Source: DATLGB01 sp964242305
GTDB taxonomy: Bacteria; Actinomycetota; Thermoleophilia; Solirubrobacterales; Solirubrobacteraceae
DNA length: 64,000 bases
NCBI GenBank assembly: GCA_964242305.1
Contig: CAXTBB010000022.1
Span: 1-64,000 of the forward strand
Reading direction: 5' to 3'
The stretch's first letter is position 1. Every line of letters begins with the position of its first letter. The notes under the pieces are model-generated. The model saw nothing but the letters and a program-made list of their open reading frames with translations. It had not been told where the DNA came from and made no database searches. Position numbers and translations under genes: made by a program. This document shows positions 8,047-15,949 of the stretch, in pieces.

Positions 8047-9408
8047 GTGAAGACTTTCGACGTGGTGGTGATCGGTGGTGGCCCCGCCGGCGAAGTGGCG
8101 GCCGGGCGGCTCGGCGGCGAGGGGCTCGAGGTCGCGCTCGTCGAGCGTGAGCTGGTCGGCGGCGAGTGCTCCTACTGGGCCTGCATGCCGTCCAAGGCGC
8201 TGCTGCGCCCGGGGGAGGCCCTGGCCGAGGTCGGCCGGGTCGTCGGCGCGCGCGAGGCGGTCACCGGATCGCTCGACGTCACGGCGACCCTCAAGCGCCG
8301 CGACGAGATCATCCACGACCTCGACGACTCCTCCCAGCTCCCGTGGTTGGAGGACAACGGCGTCACCCTCATCCGCGGCGAGGCGACGGTCACCGGCGAG
8401 CGGACGGTCGAGGTCGGGGTGGAGACGCTGGAGGCGCGCAAGGCCGTCATCGTCGCCACCGGCACCCGCGCGTCCATGCCCCCCATCGAGGGCCTGAAGG
8501 AGTCCGACCCGTGGACCAACCGCGAGGTCACGACGACCAAGCGCGTCCCCGAGTCGCTGGTCATCATCGGCGCGGGTGTCGTGGGAGTGGAGATGGCGCA
8601 GGCCTACGCGACCCTCGGCGCGCGCGTCACCCTGGTCGAGCCGGAGGAGCGCATCCTCATGCGCGAGGAGCCCTTCGCGGCCGAGCAGGTCGCCGACTCG
8701 CTGAAGGAGCGCGGCGTCGACATCCGCTACGGCGTCCACGTGGAGAAGGTCAAGCGCGAGTCGGGGGAGGTCGTCGTCACGCTCGAGGGCGGCGACGTCA
8801 TCACCGCCGAGCAGATCGTCGTCACCGCCGGCCGCACGCCGAACACGGAGGTCGTGGAGCCGCTCGGGTTCGAGCCGGGCAAGCCGATCGAGGTCGACGA
8901 CCACATGGTCTCCACGAGGTTCGACTGGCTCTACGCGCTCGGCGACGTCAACGGCCGCGTCCTGCTCACCCACATGGGCAAGTACCAGGCGGCGATCGCG
9001 TCCGAGCACATCGCCGGCCGCGACTACGAGATGACCGACGCCGCCAACGACGCGCGCTCGCCGCGGGTGATCTTCACCGACCCGCAGGTCGCCGCCGTCG
9101 GCCACACGGAGGCGTCCGCCGAGGAGGCCGGGTTGAACGTCCGCATCGTCGAGGTGGAGACGTCGGGCAACGCCGGCGGGTCCTTCTACGGCCGCGGCGC
9201 GCCGGGCACCGCGCGGATGATCGTCGACACCGACCGCAAGGTGATCGTCGGCGCCACGGTCACGGGCGCCGAGGTGGCCGACTTCATCCACGCGTTCACG
9301 ATCGCGATCGTCTCGGAGATCCACATGGACCGCCTGTGGCACGCCGTCCCCTGCTTCCCCACGCGTAGCGAGATATGGCTCCGACTGCTCGAGTCCTACC
9401 GCAAGTAG
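8047..9408 (+). CDS. FAD-dependent pyridine nucleotide-disulfide oxidoreductase
   Basis: The 453-residue protein is a class I flavin disulfide reductase (dihydrolipoamide dehydrogenase/mercuric reductase family). It has the FAD-binding VVVIGGGPAGEVAAGRL, the redox pair in GGECSYWACMPSKALL (C-x4-C kept, but with aromatic SYWA instead of the usual LNVG), the NAD(P) motif IIGAGVVGVEMAQ, the FAD-phosphate motif YALGDV and a dimerisation domain. The usual C-terminal His-Pro of lipoamide reductases is replaced by a sequence ending HAVPCFPTRSEIW, where a third cysteine sits. The substrate is therefore unclear. It starts at GTG 8047, and the stop is 10 nt before the ECF sigma gene. Confidence 0.85.
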   Translation: MKTFDVVVIGGGPAGEVAAGRLGGEGLEVALVERELVGGECSYWACMPSKALLRPGEALAEVGRVVGAREAVTGSLDVTATLKRRDEIIHDLDDSSQLPWLEDNGVTLIRGEATVTGERTVEVGVETLEARKAVIVATGTRASMPPIEGLKESDPWTNREVTTTKRVPESLVIIGAGVVGVEMAQAYATLGARVTLVEPEERILMREEPFAAEQVADSLKERGVDIRYGVHVEKVKRESGEVVVTLEGGDVITAEQIVVTAGRTPNTEVVEPLGFEPGKPIEVDDHMVSTRFDWLYALGDVNGRVLLTHMGKYQAAIASEHIAGRDYEMTDAANDARSPRVIFTDPQVAAVGHTEASAEEAGLNVRIVEVETSGNAGGSFYGRGAPGTARMIVDTDRKVIVGATVTGAEVADFIHAFTIAIVSEIHMDRLWHAVPCFPTRSEIWLRLLESYRK

Positions 9409-9418
9409 GCTTCGCCGG

Positions 9419-10027
9419 GTGCCGGAGGACCACGCCTTCGTCGCGCGACTGCGCGCGGGCGACGAGGCCGCGTTCGCGGAGCTCGTCGACCGCTACGACC
9501 GCCAACTGCGCCGGCTCGCCCGCACGTTCGTGCGCACGGACGCGCTCGCGGACGACGTCGTCCAGGAGACATGGCTCGCGGTCGTGCGCGGGCTGGACCG
9601 CTTCGAGGAGCGCTCGACGTTGAAGACGTGGATCTTCCGCATCCTGGTCAACCGGGCCCGCACGCGCGCGGTCCGGGAGGCGCGGCAGGTGCCGTTCTCC
9701 TCGCTGGCCACCGGGGACCAGGAGGGTCCGACCGTCGACCCGTCCGTCTTCACCGACGACGGCGGCTGGGCGACCCCCCCGGCACAGCTCGAGGTCGATC
9801 CGGAGACGCAGCTGCTCGCCGGTGAGCTGCGCAGCCGCCTGGCCGAGGTCGTCGACACGCTCCCCGACCAGCAGCGCACGGTGATCCTGCTGCGCGACTT
9901 CGCCGGGCTCGACGGACCCGAGGTCGCCGAGGCGCTCGGCGTCAGCGAGGGCAACCAGCGGGTCATCCTGCACCGCGCGCGGACCCGCGTGCGCGATCAG
10001 CTCGCCGGCTACGTGGGAGCCGTCTAG
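9419..10027 (+). CDS. ECF-type RNA polymerase sigma factor
   Basis: This 202-residue protein has the two-domain sigma70-like layout of ECF factors: region 2 around residues 10-75 (FAELVDRYDRQLRRLA, then DDVVQETWLAV, the -10 recognition helix, and RSTLKTWIFRILVNRAR) and region 4 near residues 135-190 (LPDQQRTVILLRDF, then LDGPEVAEALGVSEGNQRV, the -35 recognition helix-turn-helix). A linker of about 45 residues separates them. The GTG at 9419 starts 10 nt after the oxidoreductase stop, and the stop TAG is followed directly by the ATG of the anti-sigma gene, so the three genes are likely co-transcribed. Confidence 0.92.
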   Translation: MPEDHAFVARLRAGDEAAFAELVDRYDRQLRRLARTFVRTDALADDVVQETWLAVVRGLDRFEERSTLKTWIFRILVNRARTRAVREARQVPFSSLATGDQEGPTVDPSVFTDDGGWATPPAQLEVDPETQLLAGELRSRLAEVVDTLPDQQRTVILLRDFAGLDGPEVAEALGVSEGNQRVILHRARTRVRDQLAGYVGAV

Positions 10028-10276
10028 ATGCCGCTGTTCGCCTCCCCGCTCATGTGCCAGGAGTTCGTCGAGCTCGTCACGGACTACCAGGAGGGCGCGC
10101 TCTCGCGCCGCGATCGGCGCCGGCTCGAGAAGCACCTGGACGCCTGCGACGGGTGCTCGGCCTACCTCGAGCAGCTGCGCGCGACGGTCCGCACGCTCGG
10201 GGAGCTACCCGCCGAGCCCGCCGACCCCCACGTCCGCGAGCATCTCCTCGCGGCGTTCCGCGAGCTGCGGGCCTGA
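10028..10276 (+). CDS. Soluble zinc-binding anti-sigma factor (zf-HC2/ZAS type)
   Basis: The 82-residue protein shows the H36-x3-C40-x2-C43 zinc-binding motif (KHLDACDGC) of ZAS anti-sigma factors, plus an N-terminal Cys10, as in the redox sensor RsrA. There is no membrane segment, so it should be cytoplasmic. It begins at the base after the sigma stop codon, the usual arrangement for a cognate anti-sigma. It probably holds the upstream ECF sigma inactive and releases it on oxidation or ligand loss of zinc; this is inference from the family. The last 72 nt overlap the 3' end of fabI on the other strand. Confidence 0.85.
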   Translation: MPLFASPLMCQEFVELVTDYQEGALSRRDRRRLEKHLDACDGCSAYLEQLRATVRTLGELPAEPADPHVREHLLAAFRELRA

Positions 10277-11044
10277 GGGTGCCCCGACGGCGCTGTAGCC
10301 GCCGTCGACCTTGAGGACCTGGCCGGTGACGGCGGTGGCGAAGTCGCTCATCAGGAAGGCGATCGCGCCGGCGACGGGACCCGGATCCTCCGTGTCCCAG
10401 CCGAGCGGGGCCTGCTCGGACCAGCGGTCGGCGAGCGCGCCGAAACCGGGGATGCCGCGGGCGGCCACCGTCTCCAGCGGGCCGGCGGAGACGAGGTTGA
10501 CGCGGATGCGCCGCGGGCCGAGGTCGCGGGCCAGGTAGCGCGCGGTCGCCTCCAGGGCCGCCTTGGCCACGCCCATCCAGTCGTAGACCGGCCAGGCGAC
10601 GGTGGCATCGAAGTCGAGGCCGACGATCGCGCCGCCGCCGTCCATCAACGGCGCGACGGCGTTGGCGAGGTCGCGCAGGGAGATCGCGCTGACGTGGAAC
10701 GCGGTCTGTGCGCTCGCCACCGGCGCGGTCAGGAAGGAGCCGCCCAGCGCGTCGGGCGGCGCGAAGGCGATCGCGTGCAGCGCACCGTCGACGCCGCCCC
10801 AGCGCGTCGCGAGCGCGTCGGTGAGCGCCGGGAAGTGGTCGGGGTCGGTGACGTCGAGCTCGAGGACGTCGGCGGGCGCGGGCAGCCCGCGGGCGGCGCG
10901 CTCGGTCAGCCGCCGGGCGCGGCCGAACGAGGTCAGGATGACCTCGGCGCCCTGGCGCTGGGCGAGCTCCGCCGCGTGGAAGGCGATCGAGTCGCGCGTA
11001 AGGGCGCCGGTGACGAGGATCCGCTTGCCGTCGAGCAGGCTCAC
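10205..11044 (-). CDS. fabI: Enoyl-[acyl-carrier-protein] reductase (NADH), FabI type
   Basis: This 279-residue SDR enzyme reduces the trans-2-enoyl-ACP in the last step of each fatty-acid elongation cycle. It shows the FabI-type cofactor segment VTGALTRDSIAFHAA (atypical of classical SDR) and the active-site spacing Y154-x6-K161 in VYDWMGVAKAAL, and it ends with an NADH-binding GQVLKVDGGYSA. The start is the GTG at 11044, which overlaps the MaoC stop by 4 nt (GTGA). It is the last gene of the eight-gene fatty-acid operon. Its 3' end runs 72 nt into the oppositely oriented anti-sigma gene. FabI is the target of isoniazid/triclosan-type inhibitors in relatives. Confidence 0.9.
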   Translation of the reverse strand: MSLLDGKRILVTGALTRDSIAFHAAELAQRQGAEVILTSFGRARRLTERAARGLPAPADVLELDVTDPDHFPALTDALATRWGGVDGALHAIAFAPPDALGGSFLTAPVASAQTAFHVSAISLRDLANAVAPLMDGGGAIVGLDFDATVAWPVYDWMGVAKAALEATARYLARDLGPRRIRVNLVSAGPLETVAARGIPGFGALADRWSEQAPLGWDTEDPGPVAGAIAFLMSDFATAVTGQVLKVDGGYSAVGAPSGPQLAERREEMLADVGVGGLGG

Positions 11045-11472
11045 AGCGGCACGCAGAGCAGCTCGGGCTCGGGGGCCGCGGCCGACGGCGCCGTGGCGAC
11101 GACGACCTCGAGCGTGGCGCGGGCGACGAGGCGGTCCCCGCACAGGACCCGCAGCGCGATGGGGACGATGCCGGTCGGCGCGACCTCGCCGGGCCGGCCC
11201 TCGACGCGGATCGTGTCCCCCAGCCGCACGGGGCGCTTGAAGACCGCGTCGCGCACGCCGCGCAGGGCGATCACCTCCTCCGGGTCGAAGTCGATCAGCC
11301 CGGCCGCGAGGCCGAGGACGAGCAGCCCGTGGGCGACGCGCTCCCCGAACACCGAGCCCGCCGCCCACTCGGCGTCGACGTGCTGCGGGTGGTAGTCGCC
11401 GGTCAGGCCGGCGAAGGCGACCACGTCGGCCTCCGTGACCGTGCGGCCGCGACTCACAAAGCGCTCCCTCAT
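11041..11472 (-). CDS. MaoC-like (R)-hydratase/dehydratase, hot-dog fold
   Basis: The 143-residue protein carries the hydratase-2 motif in FAGLTGDYHPQHVD, with the catalytic Asp and His, followed by FGERVAHGLLVLGLAAGL. It probably acts as the 3-hydroxyacyl-ACP dehydratase of the pathway, since no fabZ or fabA is seen in the operon; in mycobacteria the related HadAB/HadBC proteins play this role. That assignment is inference from context. Coupling is tight on both sides: its ATG overlaps the carboxyltransferase stop by 4 nt and its stop overlaps the fabI GTG by 4 nt. Confidence 0.85.
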   Translation of the reverse strand: MRERFVSRGRTVTEADVVAFAGLTGDYHPQHVDAEWAAGSVFGERVAHGLLVLGLAAGLIDFDPEEVIALRGVRDAVFKRPVRLGDTIRVEGRPGEVAPTGIVPIALRVLCGDRLVARATLEVVVATAPSAAAPEPELLCVPL

Positions 11473-12851
11473 GACATCCCTCCTAGTGCGGACATCCCCC
11501 AGGCCAGCCGGGCCCGGGTGTCCGCGGGGTCGATCAACTCGTCGATGTGGCCCTCGGCGGCGGCGACCGCGGCGCGCAGGTGCGCCTCGGCGTAGGCCTC
11601 GGCCAGCGCCGGATGCTCCTCCGGCGGGCGCCGGCGGTGGACGATCCCGACCGCCTGCCGCGCGCCCATCACGCCCAGCTCGGCGCCCGGCCAGGCGAAG
11701 GCAAGGTGCGCCCCGAGCGCGCGCGAGTTCATGGTGATGAAGGCGCCGCCGAACGCCTTGCGCAGGACCACCGTCAGCTTCGGGACCTCCGCCGCCGCGA
11801 ACGCGTGCAGCAGGGTGGCGCCGTGGCGGATGACGCCGGCCTGCTCCTGTCCCGAGCCGGGCAGGAACCCGGGCGTGTCCACGAACACCAACAGCGGCAG
11901 GTTGAAGGTGGCGCACGTGCGCACGAAGCGTGCGCCCTTCTGCGCGGAGTCGGCGTCGAGGACCCCGCCGATCCAGCGCGGCTGGTTGGCGATCACGCCG
12001 ACGGCCCGGCCCTCCAGGCGCCCGAAGCCGGTGACCAGGTTGCGCGCCCAGCGGGGCTGCAGCTCCAGCAGCTCGCCCTCGTCGAGGGTGCGCGACAGGA
12101 CGTCGCGGATGTCGTAGACCTTGCGCGGATCGCTGGGGACGACGTCGCCGGGCGAGCCGAGCGTCGGGGGCGCCGGCAGCGTCATAGGCGGATCCTCCCC
12201 CGTGTGCTGGGGCAGGAACGACAGCAGGTGGCGGACGTGCTCGGCGGCGGCGGCATCGTCCTCGACGACCGCATGGCAGACGCCGTTGCGCTCGTGCACG
12301 CGCGGACCGCCGAGCGCGGCGGCGTCGACGTCCTCCCCCATGACCTCGCGCACGACGCCGGGGCCGGTGAGGAACATGGCGCTGTCGGCGGTCATGACCA
12401 CGAAGTCGGTCAGCGCGGGCGAGTAGGAGCCGCCGCCGGCGCTCGTCCCGGCGATCACGGAGATCTGGGGGACGCGGCCGCTCAGCCGCACGTGCTCGCT
12501 GAAGATGCGCCCGTAGCCGGCCAGCGCGGCGACGCCCTCCTGCATCCGAGCGCCCGCGGAGGCGACGAAGCCGACCACGGGCGCCCGCGCCTGGCCGGCC
12601 AGCTGGAGGACGCGGACGATGGTGTCGGCGTGCGACTCGCCCAGCGACCCGCCCGCGTAGGTGGGGTCCTGCGCGTAGGCGAACACGGGGCGGCCGTTCA
12701 CGCGGCCGGCGGCGCCGAGCACGCCGTCGCCGGCGCGGGCGCGGTCCCCCATCCGCCACGAGGTGATCTCGGAGCGGATGACGTGCAGCGAGCCGGGATC
12801 GAACAGCGCCTCCAGGCGCTGCATCGGCGCGGTGACCTCGACGATCGCCAT
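11469..12851 (-). CDS. Acyl-CoA carboxylase carboxyltransferase (AccD/PccB type)
   Basis: This 460-residue protein has both crotonase-like halves of the carboxyltransferase fused in one chain, as in actinobacterial AccD/PccB subunits. The first half has the acyl-CoA oxyanion segment VASAGARMQEGV and the later GTSAGGGSY; the second half has FVDTPGFLPGSGQEQ and RKAFGGAFITMNS. It would transfer CO2 from biotin to acetyl-CoA (or another acyl-CoA), making the malonyl-CoA that FabD loads onto ACP. It lacks the zinc ribbon of E. coli AccD. No biotin carboxylase or BCCP lies in the window, so those partners must be elsewhere. The ATG directly follows the fabF stop. Confidence 0.9.
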   Translation of the reverse strand: MAIVEVTAPMQRLEALFDPGSLHVIRSEITSWRMGDRARAGDGVLGAAGRVNGRPVFAYAQDPTYAGGSLGESHADTIVRVLQLAGQARAPVVGFVASAGARMQEGVAALAGYGRIFSEHVRLSGRVPQISVIAGTSAGGGSYSPALTDFVVMTADSAMFLTGPGVVREVMGEDVDAAALGGPRVHERNGVCHAVVEDDAAAAEHVRHLLSFLPQHTGEDPPMTLPAPPTLGSPGDVVPSDPRKVYDIRDVLSRTLDEGELLELQPRWARNLVTGFGRLEGRAVGVIANQPRWIGGVLDADSAQKGARFVRTCATFNLPLLVFVDTPGFLPGSGQEQAGVIRHGATLLHAFAAAEVPKLTVVLRKAFGGAFITMNSRALGAHLAFAWPGAELGVMGARQAVGIVHRRRPPEEHPALAEAYAEAHLRAAVAAAEGHIDELIDPADTRARLAWGMSALGGMS

Positions 12852-14030
12852 CTACGCCGCCAGGCACAACACGGCGTTGTGCCCCCCGAAGCCGAAGGAG
12901 TTGGACAGGCCGACGGCGCGCCCGTTGGCGCTGACGAGCGGGCGCGGGCCGTCAGGGACATAGTCGAGGTCGAGGCCCTCGTCGCGCTGCTCCCAGCCGA
13001 CGGTGGGCGGGGCGACGCGCTCGCGCAGGGCGAGCAGCGTCGCGACCGCCTCGACCGCGCCGGCGGCGCCGAGCAGGTGGCCGATGACGGACTTGACGCT
13101 GGAGACGGGGACGGCGCCGGCGCGGTCCCCGAGCGCGGTGTGCAGCGCGGCCGTCTCGGCGGCGTCGTTGAGCGGCGTCGAAGTGCCGTGGGCGTTGACG
13201 TAGTCGACGTCCTCCGCGCTGAGGCGGGCGTCGCGCAGCGCCGCGGCGATCGCCCGGGCGGCGCCGTTGCCGTCGGCCTGCGGGGCGGTGAGATGGTGGG
13301 CGTCGGAGGTGGCGCCGTAGCCGATCAGCTCGCCGAGGACGTTGGCCCCGCGCGCGTCGGCGCGGTCGCCGTCCTCCAGCACGAGCACGCCCGCGCCCTC
13401 CCCCATGACGAAGCCGTCGCGGCGGGCGTCGAAAGGCCGCGAGATGCCGCTGTCGCTGAGCGCGTCCATGGCCGCGAAGGCGGCGTGGGCGAGGTCGGTG
13501 TGGGCGGCCTCGGCGCCGCCGGTGATGACCGCGTCGCAGTCACCCGCGGCGATCGCGCGCGCGGCGGCGCCGATGGCGTGCGCGCCGGCCGCGCAGGCGG
13601 ACACCGTCCCGAAGACCTGGCCGCGGAAGCCGTGGCGCATCGCCACCGCGGCGGGCGCGGCGTTGCTCATCATCAGCGGGATGGAGAGCGGTGGGACGGG
13701 GGCGTCGTCGCGGAGGCGGTCGTAGCCCTCGAGCAGCGTCCCGATGCCGCCGATGCCGGTGCCGATGATGCAGCCGACGCGGTCGGGGTCGTAGGCGGTG
13801 TCGTCCCAGTCGGCGAGCGCCTCCGCGGCCGCGGCCAGCGCGAGCTGGGTGAAGCGGTCCGAGCGGCGGGCGAGCTTGCGCGGCAGGTGGTCCTCCGGCG
13901 CGAAGTCGCAGCGCGCGATGCCGTCGGCAATGGCGACCTCGCCCGCGCACCAGCGCTCGTGCAGCGTGGCCGCGCCCGCGCCGAGCGGCGTGATCGCCCC
14001 GATGCCCGTGATGACGACGCGCCGTTGCAC
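12852..14030 (-). CDS. fabF: Beta-ketoacyl-ACP synthase II
   Basis: The 392-residue thiolase-fold enzyme elongates acyl-ACP with malonyl-ACP. The catalytic residues are visible: Cys146 in TVSACAAGAHA, His281 in NAHGTSTPLND and His318 in SVKSVIGHLLGAAG (with Lys313). The N terminus VVITGIGAITPLG is typical. It starts at a GTG at 14030 that overlaps the last base of the acpP stop (TAGTG). It is the condensing enzyme for cycles after the FabH step in the same operon. The family also includes KasA/KasB; a secondary-metabolite KS is unlikely given the neighbours. Confidence 0.93.
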   Translation of the reverse strand: MQRRVVITGIGAITPLGAGAATLHERWCAGEVAIADGIARCDFAPEDHLPRKLARRSDRFTQLALAAAAEALADWDDTAYDPDRVGCIIGTGIGGIGTLLEGYDRLRDDAPVPPLSIPLMMSNAAPAAVAMRHGFRGQVFGTVSACAAGAHAIGAAARAIAAGDCDAVITGGAEAAHTDLAHAAFAAMDALSDSGISRPFDARRDGFVMGEGAGVLVLEDGDRADARGANVLGELIGYGATSDAHHLTAPQADGNGAARAIAAALRDARLSAEDVDYVNAHGTSTPLNDAAETAALHTALGDRAGAVPVSSVKSVIGHLLGAAGAVEAVATLLALRERVAPPTVGWEQRDEGLDLDYVPDGPRPLVSANGRAVGLSNSFGFGGHNAVLCLAA

Positions 14031-14281
14031 TACGCCCGCGACGCGATCAGGGTGACGGCGTCCTCGACGGTCTTCAGCGCGGGCATGTCCTCGCCCTTGA
14101 GCTCGACGCCGTACTCCTCCTGGACGATCTGAGCGAGCTCGACGAGGTCGAGCGAGTCGACGTCGAGCGCCTCGAAGGTGGCGTCGGGGGTGATGGCGTC
14201 GGGGTCGGCGCCGAACTCGATCAGGGCTGCGACAACCCGTGCGTGGATGGTGTCTCGGGAAACGGTCTGGCTGGTGCTCAT
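14030..14281 (-). CDS. acpP: Acyl carrier protein
   Basis: This 83-residue acidic protein carries the phosphopantetheine attachment site at Ser43 in ALDVDSLDLVELAQ, the hallmark DSL motif. It shuttles growing acyl chains among the enzymes of this operon. The ATG at 14281 lies 58 nt downstream of the fabG stop, the largest gap inside the operon, so it may have its own ribosome-binding site or minor promoter to give higher ACP output. The stop overlaps the fabF start by one base. Confidence 0.95.
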   Translation of the reverse strand: MSTSQTVSRDTIHARVVAALIEFGADPDAITPDATFEALDVDSLDLVELAQIVQEEYGVELKGEDMPALKTVEDAVTLIASRA

Positions 14282-14339
14282 GGAGTGGTCCTTTGATCGG
14301 GATGAAGGGGCCAGTGAGTACGGCTGCGCCGTAGGCGCG

Positions 14340-15029
14340 TCATGCCGACAGCCCTCCGTCGACTGTCAGTGTGGTTCCGGTGACGTAGGAGGCTTCGGGG
14401 GAGGCGAGGAAGCGCACGCAGGCGGCGACCTCCTCGGGGGTGCCGACCCGGCGGGCGGGGATGTGCTCGGCGATGCCGTTGACGTTGGCGGTCATGTCGG
14501 TGGCGATGAAGCCGGGGGCGACGGCGTTGACGGTCACCCCGCGGCGGGCGACCTCGGCGGCGACGGTGGCGGTGAAGCCGATCAGGCCGGCCTTGGCGGC
14601 GGCGTAGTTGGCCTGGCCGGGGTTGGCGCGCTGGCCGACGATGGAGGCGACGTTGACGATGCGCCCGAAGCGCGCGCGGATCATCGGGCGCAGCACGCGA
14701 CGGGTGAGGCGGAAGGCAGCGGTGAGGTTGGTCGCGAGGACGGTGTCCCAGTCGTCGTCCGTGAGCGAGGGGCTGAGGCCGTCGGCGGTGACGCCCGCGT
14801 TGTTGACCAGCACGAGGACGGGGACGCCGAACGCCTCCTCGGCGGCGGGGATGAGCGCCTCCGCGGCACCGGGCTCGGTGATGTCGTGGCGCAGCGCGAC
14901 GGCACCCTCGATCCCGTCGCCCGAGCGCGAGACCACCGCGACAGGCCAGCCCGCGTCGGCCAGGGCGCGGGCGGTCGCGGCGCCGATGCCGCGCGAGCCG
15001 CCGGTGACCAGCGCGCATCCGTCTACCAC
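14340..15029 (-). CDS. fabG: 3-oxoacyl-ACP reductase
   Basis: A classical SDR of 229 residues that would reduce 3-ketoacyl-ACP with NADPH. The cofactor motif is TGGSRGIG near residue 9, the NNAG motif is at about 76-79, and the catalytic triad is Ser129 (NVAS), Tyr142 and Lys146 (NYAAAKAG). It ends TVDGGLSA like other FabG proteins. The GTG at 15029 overlaps the end of fabH by 7 nt and is preferred because it places the N terminus directly before the first beta strand (CALVTGG). Third gene of the operon. Confidence 0.92.
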   Translation of the reverse strand: MVDGCALVTGGSRGIGAATARALADAGWPVAVVSRSGDGIEGAVALRHDITEPGAAEALIPAAEEAFGVPVLVLVNNAGVTADGLSPSLTDDDWDTVLATNLTAAFRLTRRVLRPMIRARFGRIVNVASIVGQRANPGQANYAAAKAGLIGFTATVAAEVARRGVTVNAVAPGFIATDMTANVNGIAEHIPARRVGTPEEVAACVRFLASPEASYVTGTTLTVDGGLSA

Positions 15030-15949
15030 GTGATCACCCCGGCTCCCCACGTGAAGCCGCCGCCGAACGCGCACAGCAGGATCCGCTCGCCGGGCTGCGG
15101 CTGTGCTTCGTGCAGCGCCAGTGGCAGCGACGCCGCGGAGACGTTGCCATAGCGCTCGATGCAGTCGATCACCCTGGCCGGGTCGAGCCCGAGCCGCCGC
15201 CCGACTGCCTTGACGATGCGCGAGTTGGCCTGGTGGAAGACGAAGCGGTCGATGTCCTCGATCCCGACCTCGTGGGCGACCTGGCTCATGCGCTCGACGG
15301 CGTGGCGGAAGACGTCGGAGCCGGCCATGCGGACGATGCCGTCGCGCTCGGCGTAGAGCAGGTCGCGGTGGTGCTCGCTGCGCAGGACGATCGGTCCCAG
15401 CTGCGTGTCCGCGGTCACCAGCAGCGCGCCGGCGCCGTCGGCGAAGATCGCCGCCGTGCCGCGGTCGTCGTGGTCGAGCATCTGCGACAGGTGCTCGGCG
15501 CCGACGACCAGCACCGACTCGGCGCGTCCCGACTCGATCTGCGCGGAGGCGAGTGACAGGCCGACCAGGAACCCGGTGCAGGCGACGTTGACGTCGAAGC
15601 CGGCGGTGGCGCCGACCCGCGCGGCCACCTCGCTCGCCAGGGCCGGGATCAGGTCGTCGGCCGAGCAGGTGGCCACGATGACCAGGTCGGGGCGGACGCC
15701 ATTCAGCGCGCGCTCGGCGGCGAGCGTGGTCAAGTCCGCCAGGCGCTCGCCCGGTGCCAGCCAGCGGCGCTCGCGGATCCCGGTCCGCGACTCGATCCAG
15801 TCCTCCGTCACCCCGAGCCGCTCCGCGATCACCGCGTTGGGGACGACGTGGTCGGGCACCGCGATCCCGACCGTGGGACTGAGGGGACTGTCCCCTGAGT
15901 CCCACGCGCGGGACTGAGGGGACTGTCCCCTGAGTCCCAGGTCAGACAC
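15023..15949 (-). CDS. fabH: Beta-ketoacyl-ACP synthase III, with a repeat-derived N terminus
   Basis: The enzyme condenses acyl-CoA starters with malonyl-ACP. The catalytic triad is complete: Cys124 (NVACTGFLVG), His239 (FVFHQANSRI) and Asn269 (RYGNVSAASLP). The normal FabH start would be close to TVGIAVPDHVV, but the first 25 codons are made of two copies of a palindromic GGGACTG...repeat read in different frames. The only start codons are the GTG at 15949, overlapping the fabD stop by 8 nt, and an internal GTG that would cut into the first beta strand. The extension is therefore probably translated. The 308-residue length is slightly short for FabH apart from the extra N terminus. Confidence 0.85.
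   Translation of the reverse strand: MSDLGLRGQSPQSRAWDSGDSPLSPTVGIAVPDHVVPNAVIAERLGVTEDWIESRTGIRERRWLAPGERLADLTTLAAERALNGVRPDLVIVATCSADDLIPALASEVAARVGATAGFDVNVACTGFLVGLSLASAQIESGRAESVLVVGAEHLSQMLDHDDRGTAAIFADGAGALLVTADTQLGPIVLRSEHHRDLLYAERDGIVRMAGSDVFRHAVERMSQVAHEVGIEDIDRFVFHQANSRIVKAVGRRLGLDPARVIDCIERYGNVSAASLPLALHEAQPQPGERILLCAFGGGFTWGAGVITW
15873..15938. repeat. Two tandem copies of a palindromic repeat at the fabD-fabH junction
   Basis: The 29-nt unit (15875-15903 and 15910-15938) is identical in both copies and is separated by 6 nt. Each copy is a near-perfect hairpin: GGGACT pairs with AGTCCC and AGGGGA with TCCCCT, around a 3-nt loop with one G/G mismatch. The 13-nt core GGGACTGTCCCCT recurs at 38409-38421. 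It looks like a REP-type interspersed element that entered the operon. Confidence 0.8.

Noticed and set aside
7738..9342. A 534-codon minus-strand frame opposite the oxidoreductase gene
   Set aside because: The flavoprotein on the plus strand has complete FAD, NAD and redox motifs; the opposite frame has none.
11547..14132. An 861-codon plus-strand frame across the fatty-acid genes
   Set aside because: It is a shadow of accD-type, fabF and acpP, all of which are clear by catalytic motifs.
15873..15938. A small CRISPR array
   Set aside because: Only two repeat units with a 6-nt spacer, both palindromic and inside an operon, and no cas genes. A REP-type repeat fits better.
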